A DNA stretch of 64,000 nt from AC-32 sp963715575 (GTDB lineage Bacteria > Actinomycetota > Thermoleophilia > Gaiellales > Gaiellaceae): positions 1,922,001 to 1,986,000 of the forward strand of contig OY970250.1 of the NCBI GenBank assembly GCA_963715575.1, read 5' to 3'. Below, in pieces: positions 42,383 through 51,270 of this stretch (positions are counted from its first letter, which is position 1; the number at the start of each line of letters is the position of its first letter). Under the pieces are notes generated by a model. The model had not been told where the DNA came from and did not search any database. It worked only from the letters and a program-made list of their open reading frames with translations. Position numbers and translations under genes: made by a program.

Positions 42383-43570
42383 GTGTTTCACGACCGGGCC
42401 CGCATCCACGTGCAGGCCGGGCGGGGCGGCGACGGGGCGCTCAGCTTCCGGCGCGAGAAGCACGTGCCCAAGGGCGGGCCGGACGGCGGCGACGGCGGCC
42501 CCGGCGGCGACGTCGTGCTGGTGGCCGACCCCGACCTGCGCGATCTCTCGAGCTTCCGCACGCGCCACTGGTTCTCGGCCGGCAAGGGCGGAGCGGGCGG
42601 CGGCAGCGGCAGGCACGGCGCTTCGGGCGAGGAGAACGAGCTGCGCGTGCCGGTGGGGACGCAGGTCCTCGACGAGGACGAGCAGCTCGTCGCCGACCTG
42701 GCCGCTCCGGGTGCGCGCGTCGTGCTCGCGAGCGGAGGCGAGGGCGGGCGCGGCAACAAGCGCTTCGCCACGCCCACGCGGCAGGCGCCGCGCTTCGCCG
42801 AGACGGGCGTGCCCGGGGACGAGGCCGACTACGAGCTGCGGCTGAAGCTGCTCGCCGACGCGGCCCTCGTCGGCTTGCCGAACGCAGGCAAGTCGTCGCT
42901 GCTGGCGCGCATCTCGAACGCGAAGCCGAAGGTCGCCGACTACCCCTTCACGACCCTGCAGCCGGTGCTCGGCACCGTGGACTCCGACGCGCGGCAGCTC
43001 GTGGTCGCAGACGTCCCCGGTCTGATCGAGGGCGCCAGCGAGGGTGTCGGGCTCGGCTACGAGTTCCTCGCGCACCTGGAGCGCGCGCGGCTGCTCGTCC
43101 ACGTGATCGACGCGGCCGCCGGCGACCCGGCCGAGGCGTTTGCCGCGATCGACCACGAGCTCGAGAAGTACGGCGCCGGCCTCGCCGAGCGGCCACAGGT
43201 GATCGTGCTGAACAAGCTCGACCTGCTCCCCGAGCCGCCCGCATTCGAGCCGGACGACCCGCGCGTCGTCCGGGTGTTCGCGCTCTCGGCCGCCACCGGC
43301 GAAGGTGTCGACGCCTTCCGCCGCTCACTCTTCGAGCTCTGCCCGCCCGCCGAGGCGCCGCAGCTCGACGATGGCGGGCTGCCGCGCTTCCTCGTCTACC
43401 GGCCGAAGCCCGACCAGCGGCGGCGCTTCCGCATCCTGCGCACCGACCGCGGCTTCCGCGTCCACGGCACGCCCGGCTCGGAGGAGGAGCTGGAGCGGGC
43501 GCTGCGGGAGGTCGGCGCCAAGACCGGCGACGAGGTCGAGGTCGAGGGCGAGGTGCTCGAGTTCCAGTGA
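42383..43570 (+). CDS. obgE: GTPase Obg/CgtA
   Basis: 395 aa, three domains. The glycine-rich Obg fold (HVQAGRGGDGALSFRREKHV, GGDGGPGGDV) is followed by the G domain (GLPNAGKSSLL, then DYPFTTLQPVLG, DVPGLIEGAS, NKLDLL) and a C-terminal OCT domain (FRVHGTPGSEEELERALREV). It acts in late 50S assembly. GTG start 6 nt after rpmA; GTGA overlap with nadD. Confidence 0.96.
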   Translation: MFHDRARIHVQAGRGGDGALSFRREKHVPKGGPDGGDGGPGGDVVLVADPDLRDLSSFRTRHWFSAGKGGAGGGSGRHGASGEENELRVPVGTQVLDEDEQLVADLAAPGARVVLASGGEGGRGNKRFATPTRQAPRFAETGVPGDEADYELRLKLLADAALVGLPNAGKSSLLARISNAKPKVADYPFTTLQPVLGTVDSDARQLVVADVPGLIEGASEGVGLGYEFLAHLERARLLVHVIDAAAGDPAEAFAAIDHELEKYGAGLAERPQVIVLNKLDLLPEPPAFEPDDPRVVRVFALSAATGEGVDAFRRSLFELCPPAEAPQLDDGGLPRFLVYRPKPDQRRRFRILRTDRGFRVHGTPGSEEELERALREVGAKTGDEVEVEGEVLEFQ

Positions 43571-44133
43571 CGACGGGGATCCTCGGCGGCGTCTTCGATC
43601 CGCCCCAGATCGGCCACGTCGCGCTCGCCCACGCGGCGCTGGAGCAGCTGCCGATCGGGCGCCTGCTCGTGCTCGTCGCGGCCGCGCCGGGCCATCGCGA
43701 GGTGGTCGCGCCGGCCGAGGAGCGACTGCGACTCGCGCGGCTCGCGTTCGACTTCGCCGACGAGGTGGCGCTCGACGAGCACGCGTTCACCGTCGAGACG
43801 GTCCGCGACGGGCGCTTCGGGGACGCGATCTTCGTCGTGGGCGCCGACGAGGGGGCGGCCTTTCCGACCTGGAAGGAGCCCGAGGAGGTGCTGCGCCACG
43901 TGCGACTCGCGGTCGGCACGCGCACTGGCTACGCGCCGCCTGACCTCGAGGGCTACGGCGACCGCGTCCTGGGCTTCGAGTTCGCCTCGCCGCCGGTGTC
44001 GTCGAAGGACGTGCGCGCGCGGATCGCCCGCGGCGAGCCGGTCGACGACCTCGTCCCCGCCGCCGTCGCGCGCGCAATCGAGGAGCACGGCCTCTACCGC
44101 GGCTACACTGATGGCGAACCGAAGAGGACTTGA
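43567..44133 (+). CDS. nadD: Nicotinate-nucleotide adenylyltransferase
   Basis: 188 aa. GILGGVFDPPQIGHVALAHA holds the HxGH-type nucleotidyltransferase site, and SSKDVRARIARGEPVDDLVP the C-terminal ISSTxIR-like motif. Makes NaAD in NAD synthesis. GTGA overlap with obg; overlaps rsfS by 23 bases. Confidence 0.94.
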   Translation: MTTGILGGVFDPPQIGHVALAHAALEQLPIGRLLVLVAAAPGHREVVAPAEERLRLARLAFDFADEVALDEHAFTVETVRDGRFGDAIFVVGADEGAAFPTWKEPEEVLRHVRLAVGTRTGYAPPDLEGYGDRVLGFEFASPPVSSKDVRARIARGEPVDDLVPAAVARAIEEHGLYRGYTDGEPKRT

Positions 44134-44497
44134 CGAGACCCTGACGCCACTCGAACACGCCCGCCGAATCGCCGGCCTCGCCCAGGAGAAGCTGGCGCAG
44201 GACGTCCTCATCCTCGACATGCGACCCGTGTGCAGCTACACGGACTTCTTCGTGCTCGCAACCGGCCAGAACCCACGTCAGACGAAGGCGATCTGGAACG
44301 AGGTGCACGAGCGGCTCAAGCACGACGAGGACGCGCTGCCGCGCTCGGTCGCCGGCGAGCGCGAGGGGCAGTGGATCCTCGCCGACTACCTGGACGTGGT
44401 CTTCCACGTCTTCACGCCGGAGTCGCGCGAGTACTACCGGCTCGAGGAGCTCTGGGGCGACGTCCCTAGCGTCGAGCTCGTTTCGGCGACGGCGTAG
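44111..44497 (+). CDS. rsfS: Ribosomal silencing factor
   Basis: 128 aa. DVLILDMRPVCSYTDFFVLATG and WILADYLDVVFHVFTPESREYYRLEELWGD (given here in full only as a marker region: WILADYLDVVFHVF, REYYRLEELWGD) define the RsfS/Iojap family, which binds L14 and blocks subunit joining. Normal partner of nadD. Confidence 0.94.
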   Translation: MANRRGLDETLTPLEHARRIAGLAQEKLAQDVLILDMRPVCSYTDFFVLATGQNPRQTKAIWNEVHERLKHDEDALPRSVAGEREGQWILADYLDVVFHVFTPESREYYRLEELWGDVPSVELVSATA

Positions 44498-44515
44498 CTA
44501 CAATCGGGCGCGCAA

Positions 44516-44588
44516 GGGGCCGTAGCTCAGCTGGGAGAGCGTCTGGCTGGCAGCCAGAAGGTCACGGGTTCGAGCCCCGTCGGCTCCA
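44516..44588 (+). tRNA. tRNA-Ala (anticodon GGC)
   Basis: Cloverleaf of 73 nt. Acceptor stem GGGGCCG pairs with CGGCTCC (one G-U). D-loop TAGCTCAGCTGGGAGAGC, anticodon loop CTGGCAG with GGC at positions 34-36, T-loop GGTTCGAGCC. CCA is not encoded (discriminator A, then TCC). A -10-like TACAAT lies at 44499-44504, just after rsfS. Confidence 0.97.
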
Positions 44589-44635
44589 TCCCTCCGGACG
44601 TTTAGCGCCACCCGCAAACGCGGCAGAACCGGTCG

Positions 44636-45511
44636 GTGCGCTTTCGCAAGGGAGCACGGCTCGACCCCTCGCAGGTCGAGGATCGCCGCGGTGCCGGCGG
44701 GCTGGCCCTGCCCGGCGGCGGGCTCGCGGTCGGCGGCGGCGGCCTCGGGCTCGTCGGTCTGGTCGTCTATGTGCTGATCACGGTGCTCTCGAACAGCGGC
44801 GGCCTGTCCGCGCCGCTACAGAACCTCGACAACCGCTCCGTGGGCGCGCAGCCGGCCGCGGGCTGCACGACCGCGCGCGCCGCGAACACGCGCGAAGACT
44901 GCCGGATCGTCGGCTACGTCAACAGCATCCAGGCCTACTGGACGAGCCAGTTCCGCCAGAGCGGCCGGGCCTACGAGATCAGCCGGACCGTCTTCTTCGA
45001 CGGCTCGACCCCGACCGGTTGCGGCACCGCGACCTCCGACGTCGGCCCGTTCTACTGCCCGCTCGACAAGCACGTCTACATCGACCTCGGCTTCTTCGAC
45101 GAGCTACGCGACCGCTTCGGCGCGACGGGCGGCCCGTTCGCCCAGGCCTACGTGCTCGCGCACGAGTACGGGCACCACGTCCAGGATCAGCTCGGTCGCC
45201 TCTCGGGCTCGGGTGGAGCGGGCGCGACCGGCCGCTCCGTGCGCACGGAGCTCCAGGCCGACTGCCTCGCCGGCGTCTGGGCGAACCAGGCCGCCCAAAC
45301 CGGCTACCTGACCGATCTGACCCAGGCCGACATCGCCGACGGGCTGAACGCGGCGGCGGCGGTCGGCGACGACCGGATCCAGCAGGAGACGCAGGGCCGG
45401 ATCGACCGCGACTCGTGGACGCACGGCTCGGCCGCCCAGCGGCAGCACTGGTTCACGGTCGGCTACCAGAGCGGCAAGCCGGCCGCCTGCGACACGAGCG
45501 GCGCGCTCTAG
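44636..45511 (+). CDS. YpfJ-type neutral zinc metallopeptidase
   Basis: 291 aa. Starts MRFRKGARLDPSQVEDRRG, the family's cytoplasmic tail, followed by a Gly-rich segment and one membrane helix (LVGLVVYVLITVL). The extracellular domain has the HExxH zinc site in VLAHEYGHHVQDQLG and ELQADCLAGVWAN, the third ligand region. Substrate unknown. GTG start. Confidence 0.92.
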   Translation: MRFRKGARLDPSQVEDRRGAGGLALPGGGLAVGGGGLGLVGLVVYVLITVLSNSGGLSAPLQNLDNRSVGAQPAAGCTTARAANTREDCRIVGYVNSIQAYWTSQFRQSGRAYEISRTVFFDGSTPTGCGTATSDVGPFYCPLDKHVYIDLGFFDELRDRFGATGGPFAQAYVLAHEYGHHVQDQLGRLSGSGGAGATGRSVRTELQADCLAGVWANQAAQTGYLTDLTQADIADGLNAAAAVGDDRIQQETQGRIDRDSWTHGSAAQRQHWFTVGYQSGKPAACDTSGAL

Positions 45512-45528
45512 AACAAGCGCGACCCGGT

Positions 45529-46617
45529 TCAGGCTCCCCCGGCCGCCACCTCGCGCCGAATGCCGCGGCCGGGGAGCACGGGCGCCCGTTCGAACCCGGG
45601 GAAGCGAAGGGTGAAGAGCGCCCCGTCCGACGTGTTGGCCGCGGTGCAGCTGCCGCCGTGGGCGCGTGCGATCGCGTCGACGATCGCCAGCCCGAGCCCC
45701 GCGCCCCCGCGGTCACGCGAGCGGGACGGGTCGACTCTGGCGAAGCGGTCGAAGATCCGCTCCAGTGCCTCGGGCGGGATGCCGCTGCCTCCGTCTGCGA
45801 CGTCGATCCGCAGCGCGCCCGCTTCTGGACGGCTCGAGAGCTCGATCGCGTCGCCAGGCTCGGTGTGCTTGATCGCGTTCTCGATCAGCGCGTCGAGCGC
45901 GATTCGCAGCGCCTCGGGGTCAGCCTCGAGCGTGCCACGGGCGAGCGAGCCGAGCCGCCAGCTGCGCGGGACGACCTCGGACCAGCGGAGGAAGACGTCC
46001 TCGAGGAACGGCTCCACGTCGATCGTGGCCGGCATGACGAAGTCCGGCTGCTTCGACTTGGCGAGCAGCAGCAACCGCTCGAGGATGTGCTCGATCCGGC
46101 CGAGCTCGTCCAGGGCGATCTCGACTTCCTGGCCGCCGGAGCCGTCCACCCGCTGAAGCACCTCGAGATGCCCCCGGGCGATCGTCACCGGCGTGCGCAG
46201 CTCGTGCGAGACGTCGTGGAGGAAGCGCTTCTGCTGCGTCAGCAGCTCGGCGCGCTCGGCCGCCTCGTCCTGCAGCTCTTGCACCGCATCCTGCCGGCGG
46301 CGCGCGTGCCAGACCATCGCCAGGAACATCGCCGCCATCAGCGGCACCTCGAACAGCTCACCCCAGAGCTGCTCGCCGTTGAAGGTGTCGACGAGGATCA
46401 GCCCGCCGGTCGCCGCAATCACCAGCCCGAGCACGAGGCCGGTGTTGCCGGGCGACCAGACCCGGAAGCCGTAGACCAGGGTCAGGCTGATCCAGATGAA
46501 GTGGAACGGGATCGTCTCCCAGCTCGGGACAAGCGCCATCGCGACCAGGTTCGCGGCGGCGAAGGCGCCCCACGCGACCTCGACCTGCCTATGCCGGAGC
46601 CAGCCGATACCCGCCAT
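45529..46617 (-). CDS. Sensor histidine kinase (HisKA class)
   Basis: 362 aa. Four membrane helices in the first ~105 residues with short loops, no large sensor domain. DHp helix FLHDVSHELRTPV with His138, ATP domain with N-box ENAIKHTEPGD, G-box DGGSGIPPEALERIFDRF and GLGLAIVDAIARAHGG. Overlaps the response-regulator gene by 29 bases. The short-loop topology suggests sensing in or near the membrane, perhaps redox or respiratory state given the divergent oxidase operon. Confidence 0.93.
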   Translation of the reverse strand: MAGIGWLRHRQVEVAWGAFAAANLVAMALVPSWETIPFHFIWISLTLVYGFRVWSPGNTGLVLGLVIAATGGLILVDTFNGEQLWGELFEVPLMAAMFLAMVWHARRRQDAVQELQDEAAERAELLTQQKRFLHDVSHELRTPVTIARGHLEVLQRVDGSGGQEVEIALDELGRIEHILERLLLLAKSKQPDFVMPATIDVEPFLEDVFLRWSEVVPRSWRLGSLARGTLEADPEALRIALDALIENAIKHTEPGDAIELSSRPEAGALRIDVADGGSGIPPEALERIFDRFARVDPSRSRDRGGAGLGLAIVDAIARAHGGSCTAANTSDGALFTLRFPGFERAPVLPGRGIRREVAAGGA

Positions 46618-47254
46618 GCCGCACCGTCTCGATTGGCGCCGTGGGGCCGAGCTTCTTCCGCAGCCGCCGGACGCAGACGTCGACGACGTTGGAGCGAGGG
46701 TCGAAGTGGTAGCCCCAGACGTCGGAGAGCAGGCGCTCGCGGCTGACCACCTCGCCCTGGTGGCACACGAGGTGGTGCAGGAGCCTGAACTCGCGATCCG
46801 AGAGCTCGGCCACCACCTCGCCGAGCCTCGCCTGCCGGCGTGCGAGGTCGAGCGTCAGCGCGCCGGCCGAGACGACGTTGCCGTCGCCGCCCCACTGGCC
46901 GCGCCGGAGCTGCGCCCGGATCCGCGCGAGGAGCTCGTCGAAGGAGAAGGGCTTGGGGACGTAGTCGCACGCGCCGAGGCCGAATCCGCGGAGCTTGGTC
47001 TCGAGGTCGCCTCGCGCCGACACGATCACCACCGGCAGCTCTGGCCGCCGGCGGTGCAGCTCGCGCAGGACGCTGAGGCCGTCGAGGCGCGGCAGGAGCA
47101 GGTCGAGCACCACCAGGTCGTAGTCCTCGAGCACCGCTCGCCGCAGGCCGTCAGGACCGTCGCCTGCCGCGTCGACCGTGAACCCTTCCGCCTCCAGGCC
47201 GCGCGAGACGAAGGCGAGGATTCGGGGTTCGTCCTCGATTACCAGGATTCGCAT
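46589..47254 (-). CDS. OmpR/PhoB-family response regulator
   Basis: 221 aa. Receiver with acidic pair in MRILVIEDEP, phospho-acceptor Asp51 (DLVVLDLLLPRLDG) and Lys101 (CDYVPKPFS). Winged-helix C-terminus: LSDREFRLLHHLVCHQGEVV, then SNVVDVCVRRLRKKLG. Partner of the overlapping kinase. Divergent from the cytochrome oxidase operon; PhoB-like direct repeats lie in the shared intergenic region. Confidence 0.95.
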   Translation of the reverse strand: MRILVIEDEPRILAFVSRGLEAEGFTVDAAGDGPDGLRRAVLEDYDLVVLDLLLPRLDGLSVLRELHRRRPELPVVIVSARGDLETKLRGFGLGACDYVPKPFSFDELLARIRAQLRRGQWGGDGNVVSAGALTLDLARRQARLGEVVAELSDREFRLLHHLVCHQGEVVSRERLLSDVWGYHFDPRSNVVDVCVRRLRKKLGPTAPIETVRHGGYRLAPA

Positions 47255-47284
47255 CGGGTTGCGACCGAGACCCTAACGCGAACA

Positions 47285-47320
47285 TGACCGGGAAATGACG
47301 GGCAAGTGACAGTTGCGTCA
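47285..47320. promoter_or_regulatory. OmpR/PhoB-like direct-repeat operator
   Basis: TGAC occurs at 47285, 47296 and 47307, exactly 11 bp apart (ATGACCGGGAA, ATGACGGGCAA, GTGACAGTTGC), followed by GTCA at 47317. Tandem 11-bp half-sites are the hallmark of OmpR/PhoB-type DNA binding. The site lies between the regulator gene and the ccoN-like gene, 54-79 bp from the latter, so it could control both. Confidence 0.68.
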
Positions 47321-47363
47321 TCTTGCGCGACAGCGCGCCGCGCGCTTCCTATGGTCGCGCGCG

Positions 47364-48890
47364 ATGGGGGAGCGGATCGAAGGCGAGCGGCCGCAGGATC
47401 AGCGAACAGCCTCTGCGGACGCGCCTGCGCCGCTGACCGAGTTCGCGCGAGGCGGCTCGGGCACCCTCTTCCCCGACGGCGCGGCCAAGCACTGGCTGCT
47501 GTCGTCGATCATCTGGCTGACGGTGGTCGACCTGTTCGGCCTCGTGCTCGCGACCGAGTTCGTTACCCCTGAGGCCTTCGGCGGCATCTCGTGGCTGTCC
47601 TTCAGCCGAGTCCGTCCCTCGCACGTGAACGGCGTGATCCTCGCCTGGCTGACGATGATGTACTTCGGCGCGCTCTTCTACATGCTGCCGCGCCTGGTCG
47701 GCACTCGCGGGATGTGGAGCGAGCGCCTCGGCATCTTCTGCGCCTGGGCCTGGAACGTGATGTACCTGCTCGGGATCATCGGGCTGCTCACCGGCCACAG
47801 CCAGGGCCGGGAGTACGGCGAGTTCATCTGGCCGATCGACATCGCGCTGCTCGTCATCTGGTCCGCGAACGTCGTGAACATCCTGGCGACGGTCGCGATC
47901 CGGACGATCCGGCCGATCTACGTCTCCGTCTGGTTCTTCATCGCCAGCCCGCTCTGGCTGGCGGTCGACTACGCGATCGGCAACGTGATCTGGCACCCGG
48001 GACACATCTGGGGCGCACCGTCGGGTGCGCTCAACCAGAGCCTCTCCGACGCGATCCTGAACTGGTGGTACGCGCACAACCTGTTCGGCCTCTGGCTGAC
48101 GCCGATGCTGCTCGCGCTGACGTACTACATCGTCCCGCGAGTCACGAACACGCCGCTCTACAGCTACACCCTCTCGCTGATCAGCTTCTGGGGGATGGCG
48201 TTCTTCTACACCGGCGTGGGCGACCACCACATCCTGCAGTCGCCCACGCCGGCGTGGCTGAAGACGATTGCGACGGTCTCATCGTGGATGCTGCTCGTCC
48301 CGGTCTTTGCGTTCACGATCAACATCCTCGGGACGATGAAGGGCAACTGGGACCGGTTCTTCACGAACTTACCCCTGCGCTTCACGATGACCGCGTTCTT
48401 CTTCTACTTCCTGGTCAACATCCAGGGAGCGTTCGAGGCGCTCCAGCCGTTCAACAAGCTGACGCACTTCACGAACTTCGTCGTCGCGCATGCACACCTC
48501 GCGTTGCTGGGCGCCTTCACGATCCTCGGCATGGGAGTGATCGACTACATCGTCGCCCAGATCTACTCGAAACCCCTCTGGAGCCGCAGCCTCTCGGAGT
48601 GGCAGTACTGGCTGGTGACCGTCGGCTTCACCGGCTTCTTCAGCGTCCTCACGCTGGCGGGCTTCCAGCAGGGCTTCAGCTGGCAGGATGGGATCCCCGA
48701 GGTCAACGTGCTGCCGCAGCTGCACGCGTACTACATCGCGCGCGGGATCTTCGGGGCGATGATCGTCCTCTCCGGGATCGTCCAGATCGTGAACATCGGC
48801 ATGACGATCTTCAGCAACACCGCCGAGCGTAAGCGGCAGGAGACGCTGAAGGTCGCCGAGGCGATCGCGCCGCCACCGGTGACGAGCTGA
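47364..48890 (+). CDS. ccoN: cbb3-type cytochrome c oxidase subunit I (CcoN-like)
   Basis: 508 aa with about 12 membrane helices. Conserved histidines are present: RPSHVNGVILAWLTMMYFGA (low-spin heme), WWYAHNLFGLWLTPML (CuB), GVGDHHILQSPTPAW (CuB pair) and FVVAHAHLALLGAF (the two heme ligands). Terminal oxygen reductase core. ATG 47364 is chosen; an upstream TTG lies inside the regulatory repeats. The stop overlaps the next ATG by one base (TGATG). Confidence 0.92.
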   Translation: MGERIEGERPQDQRTASADAPAPLTEFARGGSGTLFPDGAAKHWLLSSIIWLTVVDLFGLVLATEFVTPEAFGGISWLSFSRVRPSHVNGVILAWLTMMYFGALFYMLPRLVGTRGMWSERLGIFCAWAWNVMYLLGIIGLLTGHSQGREYGEFIWPIDIALLVIWSANVVNILATVAIRTIRPIYVSVWFFIASPLWLAVDYAIGNVIWHPGHIWGAPSGALNQSLSDAILNWWYAHNLFGLWLTPMLLALTYYIVPRVTNTPLYSYTLSLISFWGMAFFYTGVGDHHILQSPTPAWLKTIATVSSWMLLVPVFAFTINILGTMKGNWDRFFTNLPLRFTMTAFFFYFLVNIQGAFEALQPFNKLTHFTNFVVAHAHLALLGAFTILGMGVIDYIVAQIYSKPLWSRSLSEWQYWLVTVGFTGFFSVLTLAGFQQGFSWQDGIPEVNVLPQLHAYYIARGIFGAMIVLSGIVQIVNIGMTIFSNTAERKRQETLKVAEAIAPPPVTS

Positions 48891-50308
48891 TGGCCGACGA
48901 GCCGGAGATCCAGGGCCGGCCCATCCCTCGCGGCTGGCAGCGCCACCCGCGGGAGCGGATGCTGATCACGCCGCTGATGGCGGGGCTCGGCGGGATGCTC
49001 GCCTTCTTCACGGTCGTCTTCGTCGTCATCTGGCTGCCGATCCACACCTTCGACCCGCCGCCCTCGAACGATTGGGCGCCGCTGTCGGACGCGGCGGTCA
49101 AGGGCAGGAACCTGTTCGCCTCGAACGGCTGCTACGTCTGTCACTCCGGCTACGTGCGGCCGCAGGACGTGCGCGAGGCGCTGTACTTCCTCTACCCGAA
49201 GGTCTCGCAGCCGGGCGACTTCTACGGCAGCGACCAGTCGCCGAACCTGCTCGGCACCGAGCGCACCGGGCCCGACCTCTCGCAGGAGGGGGGCTGGCAC
49301 CCGAACGACTGGCAGTACGCGCACTTCTACGACCCGCGCTTCATGGACCCGAAGTCGCTGATGCCTGACATGAAGTCGCTGTTCTCCGACAAGCAGGTGA
49401 ACCAGCTCGTCTCATTCGTCCAGGAGCGGAGCGGCAAGTCCGGCCTGCTGCGCTACGCGGGCCAGCTCTACGCCAAGCACGTCGTGCTCGTCAACCAGGG
49501 CTTCCCGCCCGCCTACACGGGCTTCCAGGGCGCGCACAAGCCGATCGTCGAAGGAGACGAGGCCAGCCTCAAGCCGCCCAGCTCGCAGCTGGAGGAGGCG
49601 CCGAACCTCTCGCAGATCGACCGCAGCTACTGGCTCTCGGGCGACCCGCTGCCCGTCACCGAGCAGAACCTGCTGCGCGGCAAGGAGGTCTTCCTCGAGC
49701 GCTGCGTCGGCTGCCACGGCCTCGCTGGGGACGGTAAGGGGCCGGGCGCGAGCTTCCTCTCGCCGCCGCCGGCCGACTTCACCGACAAGGACGACGCCTG
49801 TTGCGGCGGGGACACCGGCCCGGGCGACTTCTACTACCGGATCCTGCGCGGCTGGCCGGGCACAGCGATGGAGAACTTCGGCGACCGCCTCTCGGTGAAC
49901 GACATCTGGCGCGTGGTGCTGTTCGTGAAGACGATCCCGAACGGGACGCTCGAGAAGAACCGCGCCCCCGAGCCGAAGGACTACATCGTCTGGCAGCCCA
50001 CGAAGGAGCTGCTCGCCTGGGTGAAGACGCACCAGGAGCTGGCCAACAATGCGAGCTTCGACAAGAAGCTGATTACCGACCCGTACGTCCAGGAGGCGAT
50101 GCGCGTCTTCCCGGGCCTCGCGCCCGGCGACACGATGAGGCTGAACGACGGCAAGACCGACCTCTCGCTGACGACCGCGGCCGCGGGGATCAAAGCGCTC
50201 TACGACGACATGCTCGACCGGGCCTGGAGCGACGCGCAGGCCCGGGGCGAGAACCTTCCCGACCCGGTGCAGAAGGTCGTGCCGCCGGAGGTGCCGGGCC
50301 AGCAATGA
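48890..50308 (+). CDS. Diheme cytochrome c subunit, CcoO-CcoP-like fusion
   Basis: 472 aa. One N-terminal membrane anchor (LGGMLAFFTVVFVVIWLP). First heme site CYVCH in a FixO-like domain (GRNLFASNGCYVCHSGYVRP, then TERTGPDLSQEGGWHPNDW). Second heme site CVGCH in a cytochrome c domain (RGKEVFLERCVGCHGLAGDG). Methionines that could be axial ligands follow each (MPDM; GTAMENFGD). No separate ccoP is seen, so this protein may combine both roles. Translationally coupled to ccoN. Confidence 0.88.
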   Translation: MADEPEIQGRPIPRGWQRHPRERMLITPLMAGLGGMLAFFTVVFVVIWLPIHTFDPPPSNDWAPLSDAAVKGRNLFASNGCYVCHSGYVRPQDVREALYFLYPKVSQPGDFYGSDQSPNLLGTERTGPDLSQEGGWHPNDWQYAHFYDPRFMDPKSLMPDMKSLFSDKQVNQLVSFVQERSGKSGLLRYAGQLYAKHVVLVNQGFPPAYTGFQGAHKPIVEGDEASLKPPSSQLEEAPNLSQIDRSYWLSGDPLPVTEQNLLRGKEVFLERCVGCHGLAGDGKGPGASFLSPPPADFTDKDDACCGGDTGPGDFYYRILRGWPGTAMENFGDRLSVNDIWRVVLFVKTIPNGTLEKNRAPEPKDYIVWQPTKELLAWVKTHQELANNASFDKKLITDPYVQEAMRVFPGLAPGDTMRLNDGKTDLSLTTAAAGIKALYDDMLDRAWSDAQARGENLPDPVQKVVPPEVPGQQ

Positions 50309-50607
50309 GACGCCTCCTCGGAGCCGCGCTTGCCTTCGCCGTCATCGCGCTGAGCACGCCTGCCCTCGCCCTCGCGCACGACCAGCCGGAGTCGGGCCAG
50401 TCGCGCTGGGTGATGGCCGACTGGATGCTGGACACCTTCTTCATCTTCTCGGGCCTGGCGGTGCTCGCCTTCGTGGCGGCCTGGAAGGCGGGACACTTCC
50501 AGGACCTCGACAAGCTGGGGAGCTTGCCGCTGTACGTCGAAGAAGAGGACTACTACACGCCCGACTGGGCGCTCGACGAAGAGGAGTGGCTCGATGGGGA
50601 TGCCTAG
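50305..50607 (+). CDS. Small membrane-anchored oxidase-operon protein
   Basis: 100 aa. Signal-peptide-like N-terminus (GAALAFAVIALSTPALALAH) followed by a second hydrophobic segment (LDTFFIFSGLAVLAFVAAW) and an acidic tail (EEEDYYTPDWALDEEEW). Could be a CcoQ-like accessory subunit; no family signature recognised. ATGA overlap with the diheme gene. Confidence 0.75.
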   Translation: MRRLLGAALAFAVIALSTPALALAHDQPESGQSRWVMADWMLDTFFIFSGLAVLAFVAAWKAGHFQDLDKLGSLPLYVEEEDYYTPDWALDEEEWLDGDA

Positions 50608-50941
50608 CGGTGACTCGCCTGCCAAAGCGCAGGCCTACTACGACTACCTACAGGCCCACCAGCTGACGCTGCAGCGGCCGGCGACCTGGGAGGTGCGCTG
50701 GATCGACCTCGCCTGGCTCTGGGGCTTCGCGATCGCGCTCTGCGTGATCGTCCTGCTCTGGCTCTGGCAGTACCGCTCGACGCGCCAGAAGGCGAACATC
50801 TACCCGGTCGACACCTTCGGTGGCTATACCACCGAGCTCGCCGGGCCGGCCACGGCCTTCTTCCTGATCCTGACCACGGTCCTCACCGGTTTTGCCGTCG
50901 TGCTGATCGTGGGTCACATCGTCTGGGGACAGAAGTTCTGA
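50594..50941 (+). CDS. Small two-helix membrane protein of the oxidase operon
   Basis: 115 aa with two membrane helices (LWGFAIALCVIVLLWLWQY and ATAFFLILTTVLTGFAVVLI). Starts MGMPSGDSPAKAQAYYDYLQ. No family known to me; position indicates an accessory oxidase subunit. Overlaps the preceding gene by 14 bases. Confidence 0.75.
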   Translation: MGMPSGDSPAKAQAYYDYLQAHQLTLQRPATWEVRWIDLAWLWGFAIALCVIVLLWLWQYRSTRQKANIYPVDTFGGYTTELAGPATAFFLILTTVLTGFAVVLIVGHIVWGQKF

Positions 50942-51270
50942 TGGAGGCCTCCCTGCAGGCGTCCTCGGCGCTGCCCTACGTCGCGTGGTCGTCCTCGAGC
51001 TCGGCGGTGATCCCGGCCGAGCAGTGGCCGCTCGTCTTCGGCTCGATGCAGGCGCTGAAGGGCCACGTCCAGGAGTACCCGGGCTGCCAGAAGCTCGAGG
51101 CGTTCGTCGCCCCGTCGGGCAGCGACTACCGCGTGCACTGCTACACGACGTGGGACACGCCCGAGCAGCTGGAGGCGTTCCTCGAGCGCGGCTACACCTT
51201 CGAGCGGATGCTGCACGACGTCGCCGGCCTGCAGGCCGAGCCCACGCTCGTGATGGAGAAGGTGTTCTGA
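50941..51270 (+). CDS. ABM-fold (antibiotic biosynthesis monooxygenase-like) small protein
   Basis: 109 aa. Pattern of a dimeric alpha/beta barrel: FGSMQALKGHVQEYPGCQKL, then YRVHCYTTWDTPEQLEAFLE and a C-terminal VMEKVF strand. Soluble, no signal. The family includes heme-degrading and heme-binding proteins, so a role in heme handling for the oxidase is possible but unproven. TGATG coupling on both sides. Confidence 0.72.
   Translation: MEASLQASSALPYVAWSSSSSAVIPAEQWPLVFGSMQALKGHVQEYPGCQKLEAFVAPSGSDYRVHCYTTWDTPEQLEAFLERGYTFERMLHDVAGLQAEPTLVMEKVF

Noticed and set aside
47313..47363. TTG 47313 as the start of the ccoN-like gene
   Set aside because: It would lie inside the OmpR-type repeats and add 17 Arg-rich residues unlike the family; ATG 47364 is preferred.
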